A stretch of 64,000 nt of DNA from positions 372,001 to 436,000 of the forward strand of contig NZ_RJVQ01000001.1 in assembly GCF_003856525.1 (NCBI RefSeq), given 5' to 3'. Shown in pieces: positions 1 to 8,923 of this stretch. This DNA is from Vibrio viridaestus (GTDB taxonomy: Bacteria; Pseudomonadota; Gammaproteobacteria; Enterobacterales; Vibrionaceae). The translations under genes were made by a program, and so were the position numbers. The notes under the pieces are model-generated. The model was not told where the DNA came from and searched no databases. It saw only the letters and a list, made by a program, of their open reading frames with translations. How positions within the stretch are numbered: position 1 is the first letter of the stretch; each line of letters starts with the position of its first letter.

Positions 1-227
<227 letters not shown>

Positions 228-231
228 CTAT

Positions 232-837
232 CTACTCGTTTTGAATTCGTGCATAAGATAAAGAATCAGCAAGTAACTTCAAGTAAAAAGGTTCAAAAGC
301 CTTTTCAATCGTATAGTAATGCTTCTCAAGAATAGAATTGCATTGAGCCAAAGGTTCGAAACGTGGACGGCGCTTCGATATATTCCGTATTGCTCTTTGA
401 GTATTATCCCAGTGAACGTATGACTCTAGCCAATGTTCTGACCACATTTTTGTCGATACATGGGTATAGCTATCCGGGAGTGTCGGTATTTCTAGCTTCT
501 CTTCTTTCGCCATTTCGGCTTGTGTTTCGCGCGTAAAGTCTGCAAGACTCTCGCAACTAAACAATGACCAATGTTTAGCCAGAAGATGATCCCAAAATAC
601 ATCCATTGCTATCGGACAAAAGCGACGGCACTCTTCAGGGAACAGTGATTTCAATTCTTTGATCAAGGGACCTTCATCAGTATATCGGTCAACCCATCGA
701 TGAAGGTAGATCCCATTAATAACCTTCTGACTAAATGACGTTTTCTGTACGTCACCTCGAACGAAATCACCCAGCAGATTACCTAATGGCGAGCTATTAC
801 AATGTTGCGCAATATGCAGATGAGCTAAATAATTCAT
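232..837 (-). CDS. acpH: Acyl-carrier-protein phosphodiesterase (AcpH, DUF479 family)
   Basis: This 201-residue cytoplasmic protein begins MNYLAHLHIA and has the early GNLLGDFVRG segment typical of AcpH. The family hydrolyses the phosphopantetheine arm from holo-ACP. Its length is close to the usual ~193 residues. The ATG at 837 is chosen because homologues start at MNYLAH; an in-frame TTG 15 nt further upstream lies inside the galE terminator stem and is unlikely. The T-run of that terminator directly abuts this ATG and no normal Shine-Dalgarno sequence is visible, which is odd. It lies downstream of galE on the same strand and just before the helicase gene, whose start is only 14 nt away. 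Confidence 0.85.
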   Translation of the reverse strand: MNYLAHLHIAQHCNSSPLGNLLGDFVRGDVQKTSFSQKVINGIYLHRWVDRYTDEGPLIKELKSLFPEECRRFCPIAMDVFWDHLLAKHWSLFSCESLADFTRETQAEMAKEEKLEIPTLPDSYTHVSTKMWSEHWLESYVHWDNTQRAIRNISKRRPRFEPLAQCNSILEKHYYTIEKAFEPFYLKLLADSLSYARIQNE

Positions 838-862
838 AAAAAAAGCCAGCAAAACTGCTGGC
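838..862 (-). terminator. Rho-independent terminator after galE
   Basis: Read on the minus strand, GCCAGC and GCTGGC pair around a 6-nt loop and are followed by seven Ts. It starts about 10 nt beyond the galE stop. Its T-run touches the acpH start codon. Confidence 0.85.
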
Positions 863-872
863 CACTCTGACT

Positions 873-1886
873 CTATTCTGGATAACCGTTAGGGTTAGTT
901 GATTGCCATAGCCAAGTATCTTTCGTCATATCTTCGAGCGTCTTTTTCGCTGTCCAACCTAATTCATCACGAGCTTTACTTGGATCAGCCCAGCACTCAG
1001 CGATATCCCCTGGACGTCGTTCCACAAGCTTATAGGCGATTTCTTTACCACAAGCTTTTTCGAATGCCTTGACCATATCAAGAACACTATAACCCTTTCC
1101 AGTACCTAGGTTATACGTATGTAAACCTGATTTATCTCCGATTTTCTGTAACGCGGCGACATGTCCATCAGCGAGATCAACAACATGAATGTAGTCACGA
1201 ACTCCCGTGCCGTCTTTCGTTGGGTAATCACTGCCAAACACGGATAAAAATTCACGACGGCCAACAGCAACCTGTGATACGAAAGGCATCAAATTGTTTG
1301 GTATTCCCTGAGGATCTTCTCCAAGCTTGCCTGTCGGATGAGCCCCCACAGGGTTAAAGTAACGAAGCAGTACAATACTCCAGTCCGGATTCGCCTTTTG
1401 AAAATCGGTCAGGCATTCCTCAACCATTAGCTTACTACGCCCATATGGGTTAGTCGCTCCAGTTGGAAACGACTCAAGAATTGGTGCGGAAGCTGGGTCA
1501 CCATAGACAGTTGCCGAGGAACTAAAAATAATCGATTTAACGCCAGCTTCACGCATTGCATCTACAAGTACTAATGTTCCATTTACATTGTTGTCATAGT
1601 ATTCAAGAGGTTTAGCCACGGACTCACCCACCGCTTTTAGTCCAGCGAAGTGAATTACCGCGTTAATGCTAAAACGCTTCATGGTTTCAACGAGTAATGC
1701 TTTGTCACGGACATCACCGCGAACAAATTCAGGGCGAGTTCCAGAAACCTCTTCGATACGCTGCAGAACAGCTTCTTTACTGTTGTACAGATTATCAAAT
1801 ATTACTGGCGTCATACCCGACGCTATCATCTGGATACACGTATGACTACCGATATACCCCATACCACCTGTTACTAAAACATTCAT
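873..1886 (-). CDS. galE: UDP-glucose 4-epimerase
   Basis: GalE interconverts UDP-glucose and UDP-galactose with bound NAD, feeding the Leloir pathway and surface polysaccharide synthesis. The 337-residue protein is full length for the family. It has the Rossmann motif TGGMGYIGSH at residues 6-15, the catalytic Ser region SSSATVYG near 122-129 and the Tyr-x3-Lys pair at Y148/K152 (YGRSK). The start ATG at 1886 has an AGAGGG upstream. No galactose genes (galK, galT, galM) flank it here, so it is more likely a stand-alone envelope-sugar gene than part of a gal operon. A terminator follows the stop. Confidence 0.96.
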   Translation of the reverse strand: MNVLVTGGMGYIGSHTCIQMIASGMTPVIFDNLYNSKEAVLQRIEEVSGTRPEFVRGDVRDKALLVETMKRFSINAVIHFAGLKAVGESVAKPLEYYDNNVNGTLVLVDAMREAGVKSIIFSSSATVYGDPASAPILESFPTGATNPYGRSKLMVEECLTDFQKANPDWSIVLLRYFNPVGAHPTGKLGEDPQGIPNNLMPFVSQVAVGRREFLSVFGSDYPTKDGTGVRDYIHVVDLADGHVAALQKIGDKSGLHTYNLGTGKGYSVLDMVKAFEKACGKEIAYKLVERRPGDIAECWADPSKARDELGWTAKKTLEDMTKDTWLWQSTNPNGYPE

Positions 1887-1999
1887 TATTATTTAACCCT
1901 CTGACGACTTTATTTCAGTCTATCATCTGCTCCGTAGCTTGAAAGATTCGAAGGCATCACTTCCGAACACACAGAATAAATTCTTAAATATAAGACAGG

Positions 2000-3427
2000 T
2001 TACATTCCTACGACTTTCGCCAGCCCAATAGGATACCCACGTTTTTGTGCCATTTCGATGGCAAGAGCTTCTATTTCTGCCGCTTCTAAGCCTGTAATAA
2101 TCGGATGCAGTACTTCAATTGATTGCTGGTACAAACCTGGCTCAGCTAACCTCCAGCTCTTTACAATTTTTCTCGCGGCTTCATAAGCTGACGAACCTTT
2201 AACAATTTCCACTCGAGCATAATTATCCCCTTCGAATGACACATCCGCAGCCCGCAGAGTCGCATCATCCCCTGGTATCTGCTGCGCCCCAAACAATGGC
2301 TGCCCATCCGGTACCGCTTTATCAAATTCAGGGATATAGTTGGCTAAGAAATGGATAGCCTTACTCGTACGATCATTCGCAACATGACTATCCCAACCAG
2401 AAACCAGTTTTCTTTCCAATTCGAGAGGAAGCTTAGGTTGTGCTGACACACTAGTACTCTCGGCTAAACCGGATTGAAATAACGTAATATCTTCTGTCAT
2501 TCCGTGTAACTGGAAGACGCCATCCGCATATGGTGTTAACTGCGCCATCCCATTTGGCGTTCCACGCTCGCCATGAAAAATAACTTCTGGCCAATGGTAT
2601 GGATTCGCCGCCCAATTGGCTACATAAGCAGCTTTGAATTCGACATAGCGCTTTCTCTTCGCCTGAAGCTTATCGTCCACTTTTCCTGTTTCGTAGCCGC
2701 ATGCATTGATCAAGTAGTCAGCATGTAACGTCTTTTGCTTGGTCTTATTTTCCATATAGGCAATAGACCAACCATCATTTTCATTTTCTAAGTGAGTAAA
2801 CTCAGAATTGAGATGCAAATGAGCATTTGGCATATTTTGCAGCGCTAAAACCGCACTTGCACCAAGACGGAATACACTCCAACCATACTCCTGAACGCAA
2901 ATAACAGGAAACTGTAGCTTGGATAAGTCGGTACTTTTCGCAAATGGGATAACCCAATCCTGCGTCGTCTGTGGATAACTTGGTTGTTCTAAACGAGCAA
3001 GTTGTTCGAGCTCCTCACGACTAAACAGTGTGTAATAATTATCAGGTTCTCCAAGAATCTTGTTTTTAGGATCATCGTGTACGAGTTCTGCGTACGAGTC
3101 TCTGATGACATCTAAACGTTGAATAATGGTTTCAGGACTACCGGAGTCAATCTTGGGTACAGCGATAATGGTCGGTCTGACGTTGATCGTTTGTGGATAA
3201 AGCCGAATTGACTCTATCGACTGCTTCAATAACTCAATACATTGCTGCTCAGAAATCTCACGGTACAGGTTGCCCCCAGCATGGAGGTGACATATCGGTG
3301 GACCATTAACTAACTCGCCCTGACGTTCTATGAGATGTACGTTGATGCCAATTTCAGCAAGGTGAACAGCAACGGTTGCACCTGCCACACCTCCACCAAT
3401 AATTGCCACTGTCGGTTTGCTGCCCAT
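2000..3427 (-). CDS. FAD-dependent oxidoreductase (DAO-like)
   Basis: The 475-residue protein opens with an FAD-binding Rossmann fold: IIGGGVAGATVA at about residues 8-19 and the acidic end of beta-2 (HLIER) near residue 36. This places it among DAO/glycine-oxidase-like flavoproteins that oxidise amines, amino or hydroxy acids. The substrate cannot be told. The ATG at 3427 is preferred over the one at 3457 because AGGAG lies 4-5 nt upstream, whereas the longer start has no Shine-Dalgarno sequence. It stands alone between galE and the ABC system, with no obvious operon partner. Family membership is fairly sure; any specific enzyme name would be a guess. Confidence 0.75.
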   Translation of the reverse strand: MGSKPTVAIIGGGVAGATVAVHLAEIGINVHLIERQGELVNGPPICHLHAGGNLYREISEQQCIELLKQSIESIRLYPQTINVRPTIIAVPKIDSGSPETIIQRLDVIRDSYAELVHDDPKNKILGEPDNYYTLFSREELEQLARLEQPSYPQTTQDWVIPFAKSTDLSKLQFPVICVQEYGWSVFRLGASAVLALQNMPNAHLHLNSEFTHLENENDGWSIAYMENKTKQKTLHADYLINACGYETGKVDDKLQAKRKRYVEFKAAYVANWAANPYHWPEVIFHGERGTPNGMAQLTPYADGVFQLHGMTEDITLFQSGLAESTSVSAQPKLPLELERKLVSGWDSHVANDRTSKAIHFLANYIPEFDKAVPDGQPLFGAQQIPGDDATLRAADVSFEGDNYARVEIVKGSSAYEAARKIVKSWRLAEPGLYQQSIEVLHPIITGLEAAEIEALAIEMAQKRGYPIGLAKVVGM

Positions 3428-3749
3428 AGAGCTCCTACCTAATTCTTTAACATTCAAAATTTTTGTATAACGTTGGTTTATTCTAACGAGATAAAAATCG
3501 CTTTTAAATCACATTTTTTATAAGGAAAACGTTTTCTTAGTTCTAAAAACGACACCATAAAAATTTCTCAAATTTCTCTTGACTAGAGATCTTGGGATAA
3601 CAAAAAATTCATTGTTCTGAAGTATAAAATTAATCACACCCATTGAGCCTTCTAGGTTTGAAATTGATCTTCATTTCAATGCTTTTAAAGTTATCCCAAA
3701 CTTTATCCACTACTTCTGTGGATAAAAGCGTACTTTACTCAACGTTCAA
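3428..3749. other. Intergenic region with inverted repeats and a DnaA-box-like sequence
   Basis: No gene is visible. TTGGGATAAC at 3592-3601 is exactly inverted as GTTATCCCAA at 3690-3699. A 9-bp hairpin follows at 3702-3726 (TTTATCCAC, 7-nt loop, GTGGATAAA). The right arm contains TGTGGATAA, the complement of the consensus DnaA box TTATCCACA. The hairpin lies just beyond the stop of the ABC permease gene and may act as a weak terminator for it, although no T-run follows. Confidence 0.45.
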
Positions 3750-6182
3750 TTAATTCGTCTGTTGATAGAATTGCTTTATCAAAACATGGCTGCTTCTATA
3801 AATCATCAGTATTAAACCCAAAACTGTAATGATGGGAAGGGTCATATACAGCCCCCAGTGAAGCGAAGACTCAATGCCAAATACATGTTGATTTACTAGC
3901 GTTACGATTAGCTCAGCACCAGCACAGGCAACAATACTACCAAGTGCTCCCATAAAACCAAACTCAGCGAATAATGTCCATTGAATCCGTTTCTGACTTG
4001 ATCCGAGCGTACGATATACTTTTACCTCATCACGCCGGGTAGAGATACTCAAAGCCAGCACTGTCACAATGAGCAATAACCCAGCCATTACCGCCAGTAA
4101 AGACAATAAAGAAATGGCCCATACGACTTGACCAAGTAAACCTTGGATTTTCTCCGTGAGGACTCTTAAGTCGATAACACTCACCGTTGGAAAGTGACGT
4201 GAAAGATCACTGAATTGGTTTTCAAACGTATCGTCTAAGCGGTAACTCACTAACCAGGATGAGTTAATCTCTTTCATTACATCAGGAGTGAAGATAAAGA
4301 AGAAATTGGGTTTCATTGATCGCCACTCGACTTCTCTAATCGAGTTAACCACAGCCGAAAATGTAATACTGTTCGCGACGAAACTTAGCTTATCACCGAC
4401 TTTGATATTGAGCTCCTCAGCGACCCCAGATTCAACGGAAACACCGTTACTGTTCGTCCAAACTCCAGACAAAACCTTGTTGTAATCGGGTATAGAATTT
4501 GCCCAAGTAAAATTAAGCTCACGGCGTAAGGCATTACTCTTATCTTCTCCACCAGCATGTTGTGCAGCATTCTCTCCATTTATTTCGGTTATCCTACCGC
4601 GAACGATGGGAAACATAGGCGATATTTCCGTTGCAAACTCGCTTATCTGGTCGTGATAACTGTCTTTCTGTGCCGTTGAAATATTGAATGCAAATACATT
4701 CGGACTGTTATCTGGTAATACGGACTGCCAATCCGAAAAGAGATCGGTTTTTACCATCCAAACAACGCTGATTAACATGAGTGAAAGAGATAAAGCCCCT
4801 AACTGTAAACCGGTCAAAAACTTAGTATGATTCATTCGGGTTAACGCCAGTTTAAGGACTGGATGCACAACTAATTTATTCGCGAAAGAAATGATACCCA
4901 GCGAAACTCCACCTAACACAACGAATAACACCACCACACCCGCTAGCATAAGCCAGACGATGATGTTGCCATTGAATAACACAAGCATAACGACAAGTGG
5001 CAACAGGATAATATGCGCTCTGCCCAATACAGATAAAATCGGTTTTTGCCCACGATCACTCTGAATTCCCGTTTTCCACAATCGACTGATTGGTAGGCCC
5101 ATAGCTGGAATTAAGACCGAGATACACATTACGATTGCTATCAGATAGGGTTGGAAAGTCAATACGGGTAATGGGTCTGGTAACAAAGAAGCGAGAGGTA
5201 TTCTTAATAAACGTTCAAATGCGATACCGAGCAGTAAGCCAATAACAATGGATGCACCTAACATCATTCCAAGTTGAACGACCAACCATCGCTTAATCCA
5301 ACCTTTATTCGCCCCCATACTTCTGAGCGCACGAATAATACCTGAACGAGATTTAACATAAGATTGCGACGTGACGACCAAAGTAGCTGTCGCCATAAGA
5401 ACAATGACGACAACAATCATAGATACATACTGGCGCGTTTTATCAAAAATCTGCGATGCTCTGCTCTCTTTATCTGTATCTTCCCACTCATCTCCAGGCT
5501 GCAGTTCTACCAATTTCTTTACGTTGTCGATAGCTGAGGATGATGCGTTGATAAAAACATTATATTCGACTCGGCTTCCGACCTGAATAGCACCAGTTTG
5601 GGATAAGTCTTTCTGACTAATGTAGACGGTCGATAACTGGCGAAATGGATTAAAGCTAATACCGGGCTCTTCTGCGATCACTCCCGTAATTGTACTTTCA
5701 AGATCGCCTATCGCGACGTCATCCCCCACTTTTAGTCCAAGCTCTGTCATTAAGCTCTTATCTAGCCATACAGTGCCAGGTTCAACGTGATCTTGTATCT
5801 TACCATCACGTTCAAGTTTCAGATTTCCTCTTAAGGGATAATTCTCTTCTACCGCCTTAACCATGACTAATTTCATGGACGTGCCACTAAACATCATTGT
5901 AGAAAAACGAGTCATCAGAGATTTGGCATCAACACCATCAACCTGAGCATCAAGAAGTAACGATGGAGGCGGGTTAGCAGATTCAAATACGATATCTCCG
6001 AGCAACGCATCTTTACCCTGTTTATCTATCGCTTGAGACATTCGTTCAGAGATTGCTGACATTGAAAAAATACTCGCGACAATCAAAACTATCGCTATAG
6101 CTATCGGCCATAACTGACTGGACCGAAGCTCTCGCAAGCTCCACTGATAATAAAATTTGAGAGGAGAGCGATTATTCATCAT
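3750..6182 (-). CDS. ABC transporter permease, FtsX-like, YbbP type
   Basis: The 810-residue inner-membrane protein has one N-terminal membrane helix (about 20-42) and a MacB-like periplasmic segment. An FtsX-type four-helix block follows near 255-370, then a further helix pair, a second periplasmic domain, and a C-terminal FtsX block near 690-800. This duplicated layout matches E. coli YbbP, partner of the ATPase YbbA. Its start overlaps the end of the ATPase gene by 11 bp, so the two are co-translated. Such systems generally use ATP to drive conformational work on lipids, lipoproteins or peptides across the envelope rather than classic solute transport. The substrate is unknown. The pairing with tesA is conserved in gammaproteobacteria. 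Confidence 0.88.
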   Translation of the reverse strand: MMNNRSPLKFYYQWSLRELRSSQLWPIAIAIVLIVASIFSMSAISERMSQAIDKQGKDALLGDIVFESANPPPSLLLDAQVDGVDAKSLMTRFSTMMFSGTSMKLVMVKAVEENYPLRGNLKLERDGKIQDHVEPGTVWLDKSLMTELGLKVGDDVAIGDLESTITGVIAEEPGISFNPFRQLSTVYISQKDLSQTGAIQVGSRVEYNVFINASSSAIDNVKKLVELQPGDEWEDTDKESRASQIFDKTRQYVSMIVVVIVLMATATLVVTSQSYVKSRSGIIRALRSMGANKGWIKRWLVVQLGMMLGASIVIGLLLGIAFERLLRIPLASLLPDPLPVLTFQPYLIAIVMCISVLIPAMGLPISRLWKTGIQSDRGQKPILSVLGRAHIILLPLVVMLVLFNGNIIVWLMLAGVVVLFVVLGGVSLGIISFANKLVVHPVLKLALTRMNHTKFLTGLQLGALSLSLMLISVVWMVKTDLFSDWQSVLPDNSPNVFAFNISTAQKDSYHDQISEFATEISPMFPIVRGRITEINGENAAQHAGGEDKSNALRRELNFTWANSIPDYNKVLSGVWTNSNGVSVESGVAEELNIKVGDKLSFVANSITFSAVVNSIREVEWRSMKPNFFFIFTPDVMKEINSSWLVSYRLDDTFENQFSDLSRHFPTVSVIDLRVLTEKIQGLLGQVVWAISLLSLLAVMAGLLLIVTVLALSISTRRDEVKVYRTLGSSQKRIQWTLFAEFGFMGALGSIVACAGAELIVTLVNQHVFGIESSLHWGLYMTLPIITVLGLILMIYRSSHVLIKQFYQQTN

Positions 6183-6855
6183 AGACCTCCTCTAAGTGTC
6201 CTGAATGCATTGAAAACTGTCTATCACACTTCGCCGCAAGTGATGGGTCATGTGTAATGATCACCAATGTGGTGCCATGCTGCCGATTTAGTTCGAACAA
6301 TAATTCAACGATGTGCTTTGCAGTCGATTGGTCCAGATTGCCTGTCGGTTCATCAGCGAACAGAACTTTAGGCTGCCCCATAAACGCTCTTGCTATCGCT
6401 ACTCTCTGCTGCTCCCCACCGGAAAGTTCAGAAGGCATATGATTAATTCGTTGTTGAAGCCCAACCGATGTCAGGAGTTCTAAAGCACGTTGGTTATCTT
6501 CGCGTTTGCCTTGAAGTAAGTAAGGTAGTGTTACATTTTCAATTGCGTTTAATGTCGGTATCAGCATGAAACTCTGAAAAATGAACCCCAACTCCTTTCC
6601 TCTTAAGTCAGCTTTTTGCTCGTCATCAAGTACATCAAGCTGTTGAGAAAGAAGAGAAATTGTTCCAGATGATGGAGAGTCCAACCCAGCCAATAATGAC
6701 ATTAGCGTTGATTTCCCAGCACCTGAGCTTCCTACAATAGCGACGGTTTCGCCGGCGAATATCTCTATGTTTACACCTTCGAGAATCATAAGTTGCTGTT
6801 GTTTTTGCGGAATAACTTTCGTTATATTAGAAGCTGAAATAACCGGAGTACTCAT
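6172..6855 (-). CDS. ybbA: ABC transporter ATP-binding protein, YbbA type
   Basis: The 227-residue protein is a complete LolD/MacB-class nucleotide-binding domain. It has Walker A GSSGAGKST near residue 43, the signature LSGGEQQR near 143 and Walker B with the D-loop DEPTGNLD near 167. It supplies ATP hydrolysis to the FtsX-like permease encoded immediately downstream with an 11-bp overlap. The start codon (complement of 6853-6855) lies one base away from the divergent tesA start, as in the E. coli ybbA/tesA pair, where the two genes are also divergent and tightly packed. The promoter must therefore lie within tesA or overlap its coding sequence. Confidence 0.92.
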   Translation of the reverse strand: MSTPVISASNITKVIPQKQQQLMILEGVNIEIFAGETVAIVGSSGAGKSTLMSLLAGLDSPSSGTISLLSQQLDVLDDEQKADLRGKELGFIFQSFMLIPTLNAIENVTLPYLLQGKREDNQRALELLTSVGLQQRINHMPSELSGGEQQRVAIARAFMGQPKVLFADEPTGNLDQSTAKHIVELLFELNRQHGTTLVIITHDPSLAAKCDRQFSMHSGHLEEVYDE

Positions 6856-6856
6856 A

Positions 6857-7459
6857 ATGCGTTTACTTTCCTTAGTTTTCTTACTGTTGATTTCTTTTCA
6901 AGGGATGACGAAAACCCTATTAATTTTAGGTGATAGTTTAAGTGCGGGTTATCAAATGCCCATCGAAAAAGCCTGGTCTTCTTTACTTCATGATGCCCTA
7001 CTCCAAAAGGGAAACAATGTGAATATTGTAAACGGAAGTGTCTCTGGCGATACGACTGCAACCGCACTACCAAGAGTGAAAACTCTTTTATCAAAGCATA
7101 ATCCAGACTATGTACTCGTCGAACTCGGGGCAAATGACGGATTACAAGGCTTCCCCCTGAATATCACGCAAGATAATTTAACCAACATTCTTACGCAAAT
7201 TCAGGACTTCGGAGCTCAACCGATTTTAATGCAGATTAGAATCCCTCCGAACTACGGCAAACGTTATAGTGACACCCTTCGTCAGATATATCCGAAACTG
7301 TCCCAACAGTTTGACATCCCTCTAATACCTTTCTTTATGGAACAAGTGGTGCAAAAGAAAGATTGGATGAAAGAAGATGGATTACATCCAAACGAAAAGG
7401 CTCAACCTTGGATAGCTGAAAAAATCGCGGCGGATATCATGCCCATCTTGTCTCAATAA
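6857..7459 (+). CDS. tesA: Multifunctional acyl-CoA thioesterase I / protease I / lysophospholipase L1
   Basis: TesA is a periplasmic SGNH-hydrolase that cleaves acyl thioesters, lysophospholipids and small esters. The 200-residue precursor has a hydrophobic signal peptide (about residues 2-16). It then shows block I GDSLSAGY with nucleophile Ser27, the Gly and Asn blocks (NGSVSGD; GAND) and block V DGLHP with the Asp/His near 174-177. The ATG at 6857 is chosen because it places the signal peptide at the N-terminus; upstream in-frame codons lie inside the divergent ybbA gene. Only one base separates the two start codons. Confidence 0.95.
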   Translation: MRLLSLVFLLLISFQGMTKTLLILGDSLSAGYQMPIEKAWSSLLHDALLQKGNNVNIVNGSVSGDTTATALPRVKTLLSKHNPDYVLVELGANDGLQGFPLNITQDNLTNILTQIQDFGAQPILMQIRIPPNYGKRYSDTLRQIYPKLSQQFDIPLIPFFMEQVVQKKDWMKEDGLHPNEKAQPWIAEKIAADIMPILSQ

Positions 7460-7563
7460 ATACGATTAAATGCATATTCTGTATATTTGATGGTTTAGCT
7501 CAATAAAATACATAATGAGTTAAGATAAGGTTAACGAGGTTATTTAAAATAGGGACTAACCAC

Positions 7564-8715
7564 ATGCCTATACAACCTCTAATACACAATAATATCATTA
7601 AGCACGCGGAACCATTAGGCTGTAAAAAAGAAGTTGAAAATCAAATTCTGCGAGTAAAAGATCAGCAACAAACCAAGAGCGAAAAAAAGCTCAAAGTTCT
7701 GATTCTGGGCTGCTCGAGTGGAATTGGTTTATCTGCACGTATTGCTCTTACATTTGGTAGCGCCAATGCTGACACAATTGGAGTGTCGCTCGACTCAACG
7801 CCTACCCCCCACAACACAGCGAATGCTGGCTACTATAATAATCAATGGTTTAAGCACTTTGCTGAATCAGATGGACATACCGCCGTTAATATTCAGGGCG
7901 ATGTCTTTTCCAAACAGCTTAAAGAAGATGTTATCGAAGCAATTGAGACTTACTTCGAAGGCGAAGTTGATCTTATTGTTTACAGTATAGCGAGTAATAA
8001 ACGACGTAAGCAGGATGGAAGTGAGTATTGGCATACAGTCATCAAACCTATGCAAAACGTTTTACACACTCAGATGATCGATATCGCGACCGACACAATG
8101 AGCACAGTAGAGATACCGCCAGCAAGCGAAGATGAAATCATCTCCACAAAGAAAGTTATGGGCGGTGAAGATTGGGCTGCTTGGGTTGAATGTCTCATTA
8201 ATTCAGAATCAATTGCAGAAGGGTGTCAAACAGTTGCATTCTCTTATATTGGACCAGAACTGACTAATCCAATTTATCTCGACGGTACGCTAGGACATGC
8301 GAAGGTCGATTTACACCAAACGAGTCACAGTTTAAATATGGAACTGGCGAACTTTGGGGGGGCTGCCTATGCAGTTGTTTGTAAGGCCTTAGTGACAAGA
8401 GCCAGTATTGTTATTCCAGGATTACTCCCTTACCTGATATGCTTAGATGAAGCACTTGAGTCAAACGATCAAAATGAAGATACGCTAGATCAGATGCTGA
8501 GACTTTTCGAGCATAAATTATCCGATCCCGATAATATTATTGTTGATAGTGAGCGTCTTATCCGTTTGGACGACCGTGAAATGGATCCAATGATACAGGA
8601 AGCAGTCAGTGAAAAACTTGCGCTGTTAAATGAGAATAATTTCATTTTAAGCCCATCATATCACTCGATAAAATCTCGATTCTTAAAACTCAACGGATTT
8701 CAACAAAACGATTAA
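7564..8715 (+). CDS. fabV: Trans-2-enoyl-CoA/ACP reductase, FabV family (divergent paralogue)
   Basis: FabV reduces the trans-2 double bond of enoyl thioesters with NADH in the last step of fatty-acid elongation. The 383-residue protein is slightly shorter than the usual ~400. It keeps the N-terminal PLGC element, a nucleotide-binding loop (GCSSGIGLSAR) and the signature SYIGPE. The catalytic Tyr-x8-Lys is intact (Y at about 237, K at about 246 in YLDGTLGHAK). The loop differs from the common GASTGYGLASR, and several regions look divergent, so this is probably a secondary copy beside a housekeeping FabV elsewhere. It stands alone, about 100 bp after tesA. FabV enzymes are characteristically insensitive to triclosan. 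Confidence 0.85.
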   Translation: MPIQPLIHNNIIKHAEPLGCKKEVENQILRVKDQQQTKSEKKLKVLILGCSSGIGLSARIALTFGSANADTIGVSLDSTPTPHNTANAGYYNNQWFKHFAESDGHTAVNIQGDVFSKQLKEDVIEAIETYFEGEVDLIVYSIASNKRRKQDGSEYWHTVIKPMQNVLHTQMIDIATDTMSTVEIPPASEDEIISTKKVMGGEDWAAWVECLINSESIAEGCQTVAFSYIGPELTNPIYLDGTLGHAKVDLHQTSHSLNMELANFGGAAYAVVCKALVTRASIVIPGLLPYLICLDEALESNDQNEDTLDQMLRLFEHKLSDPDNIIVDSERLIRLDDREMDPMIQEAVSEKLALLNENNFILSPSYHSIKSRFLKLNGFQQND

Positions 8716-8738
8716 ACGTTGAGATTACTGTCACTGTC

Positions 8739-8764
8739 GGTGGGTAGGATTTATGTTACCCACC
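8739..8764 (+). terminator. Hairpin after the fabV paralogue
   Basis: GGTGGGTA and TACCCACC form a perfect 8-bp stem with a 10-nt loop, 24 nt past the stop codon. No T-run follows, so it may protect the 3' end or need Rho rather than act as a classic terminator. Confidence 0.45.
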
Positions 8765-8923
8765 CATCTCACATTTGAGACATTATTCATTTCATTACCT
8801 CTATCCATGATCTCATTTTTATGATGTTATATCTCTAATACAACGCGACATAAAAAGTAACGTAAACGCGTTGAGATACACCCGTTAGCAAAAAATTACT
8901 TTTCCAATAGGATATGTTTGTAT

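Noticed and set aside
838-852. Upstream TTG extension of acpH (MLAFF-)
   Set aside because: These five codons are encoded by the galE terminator stem and T-run; homologues begin at MNYLAH.
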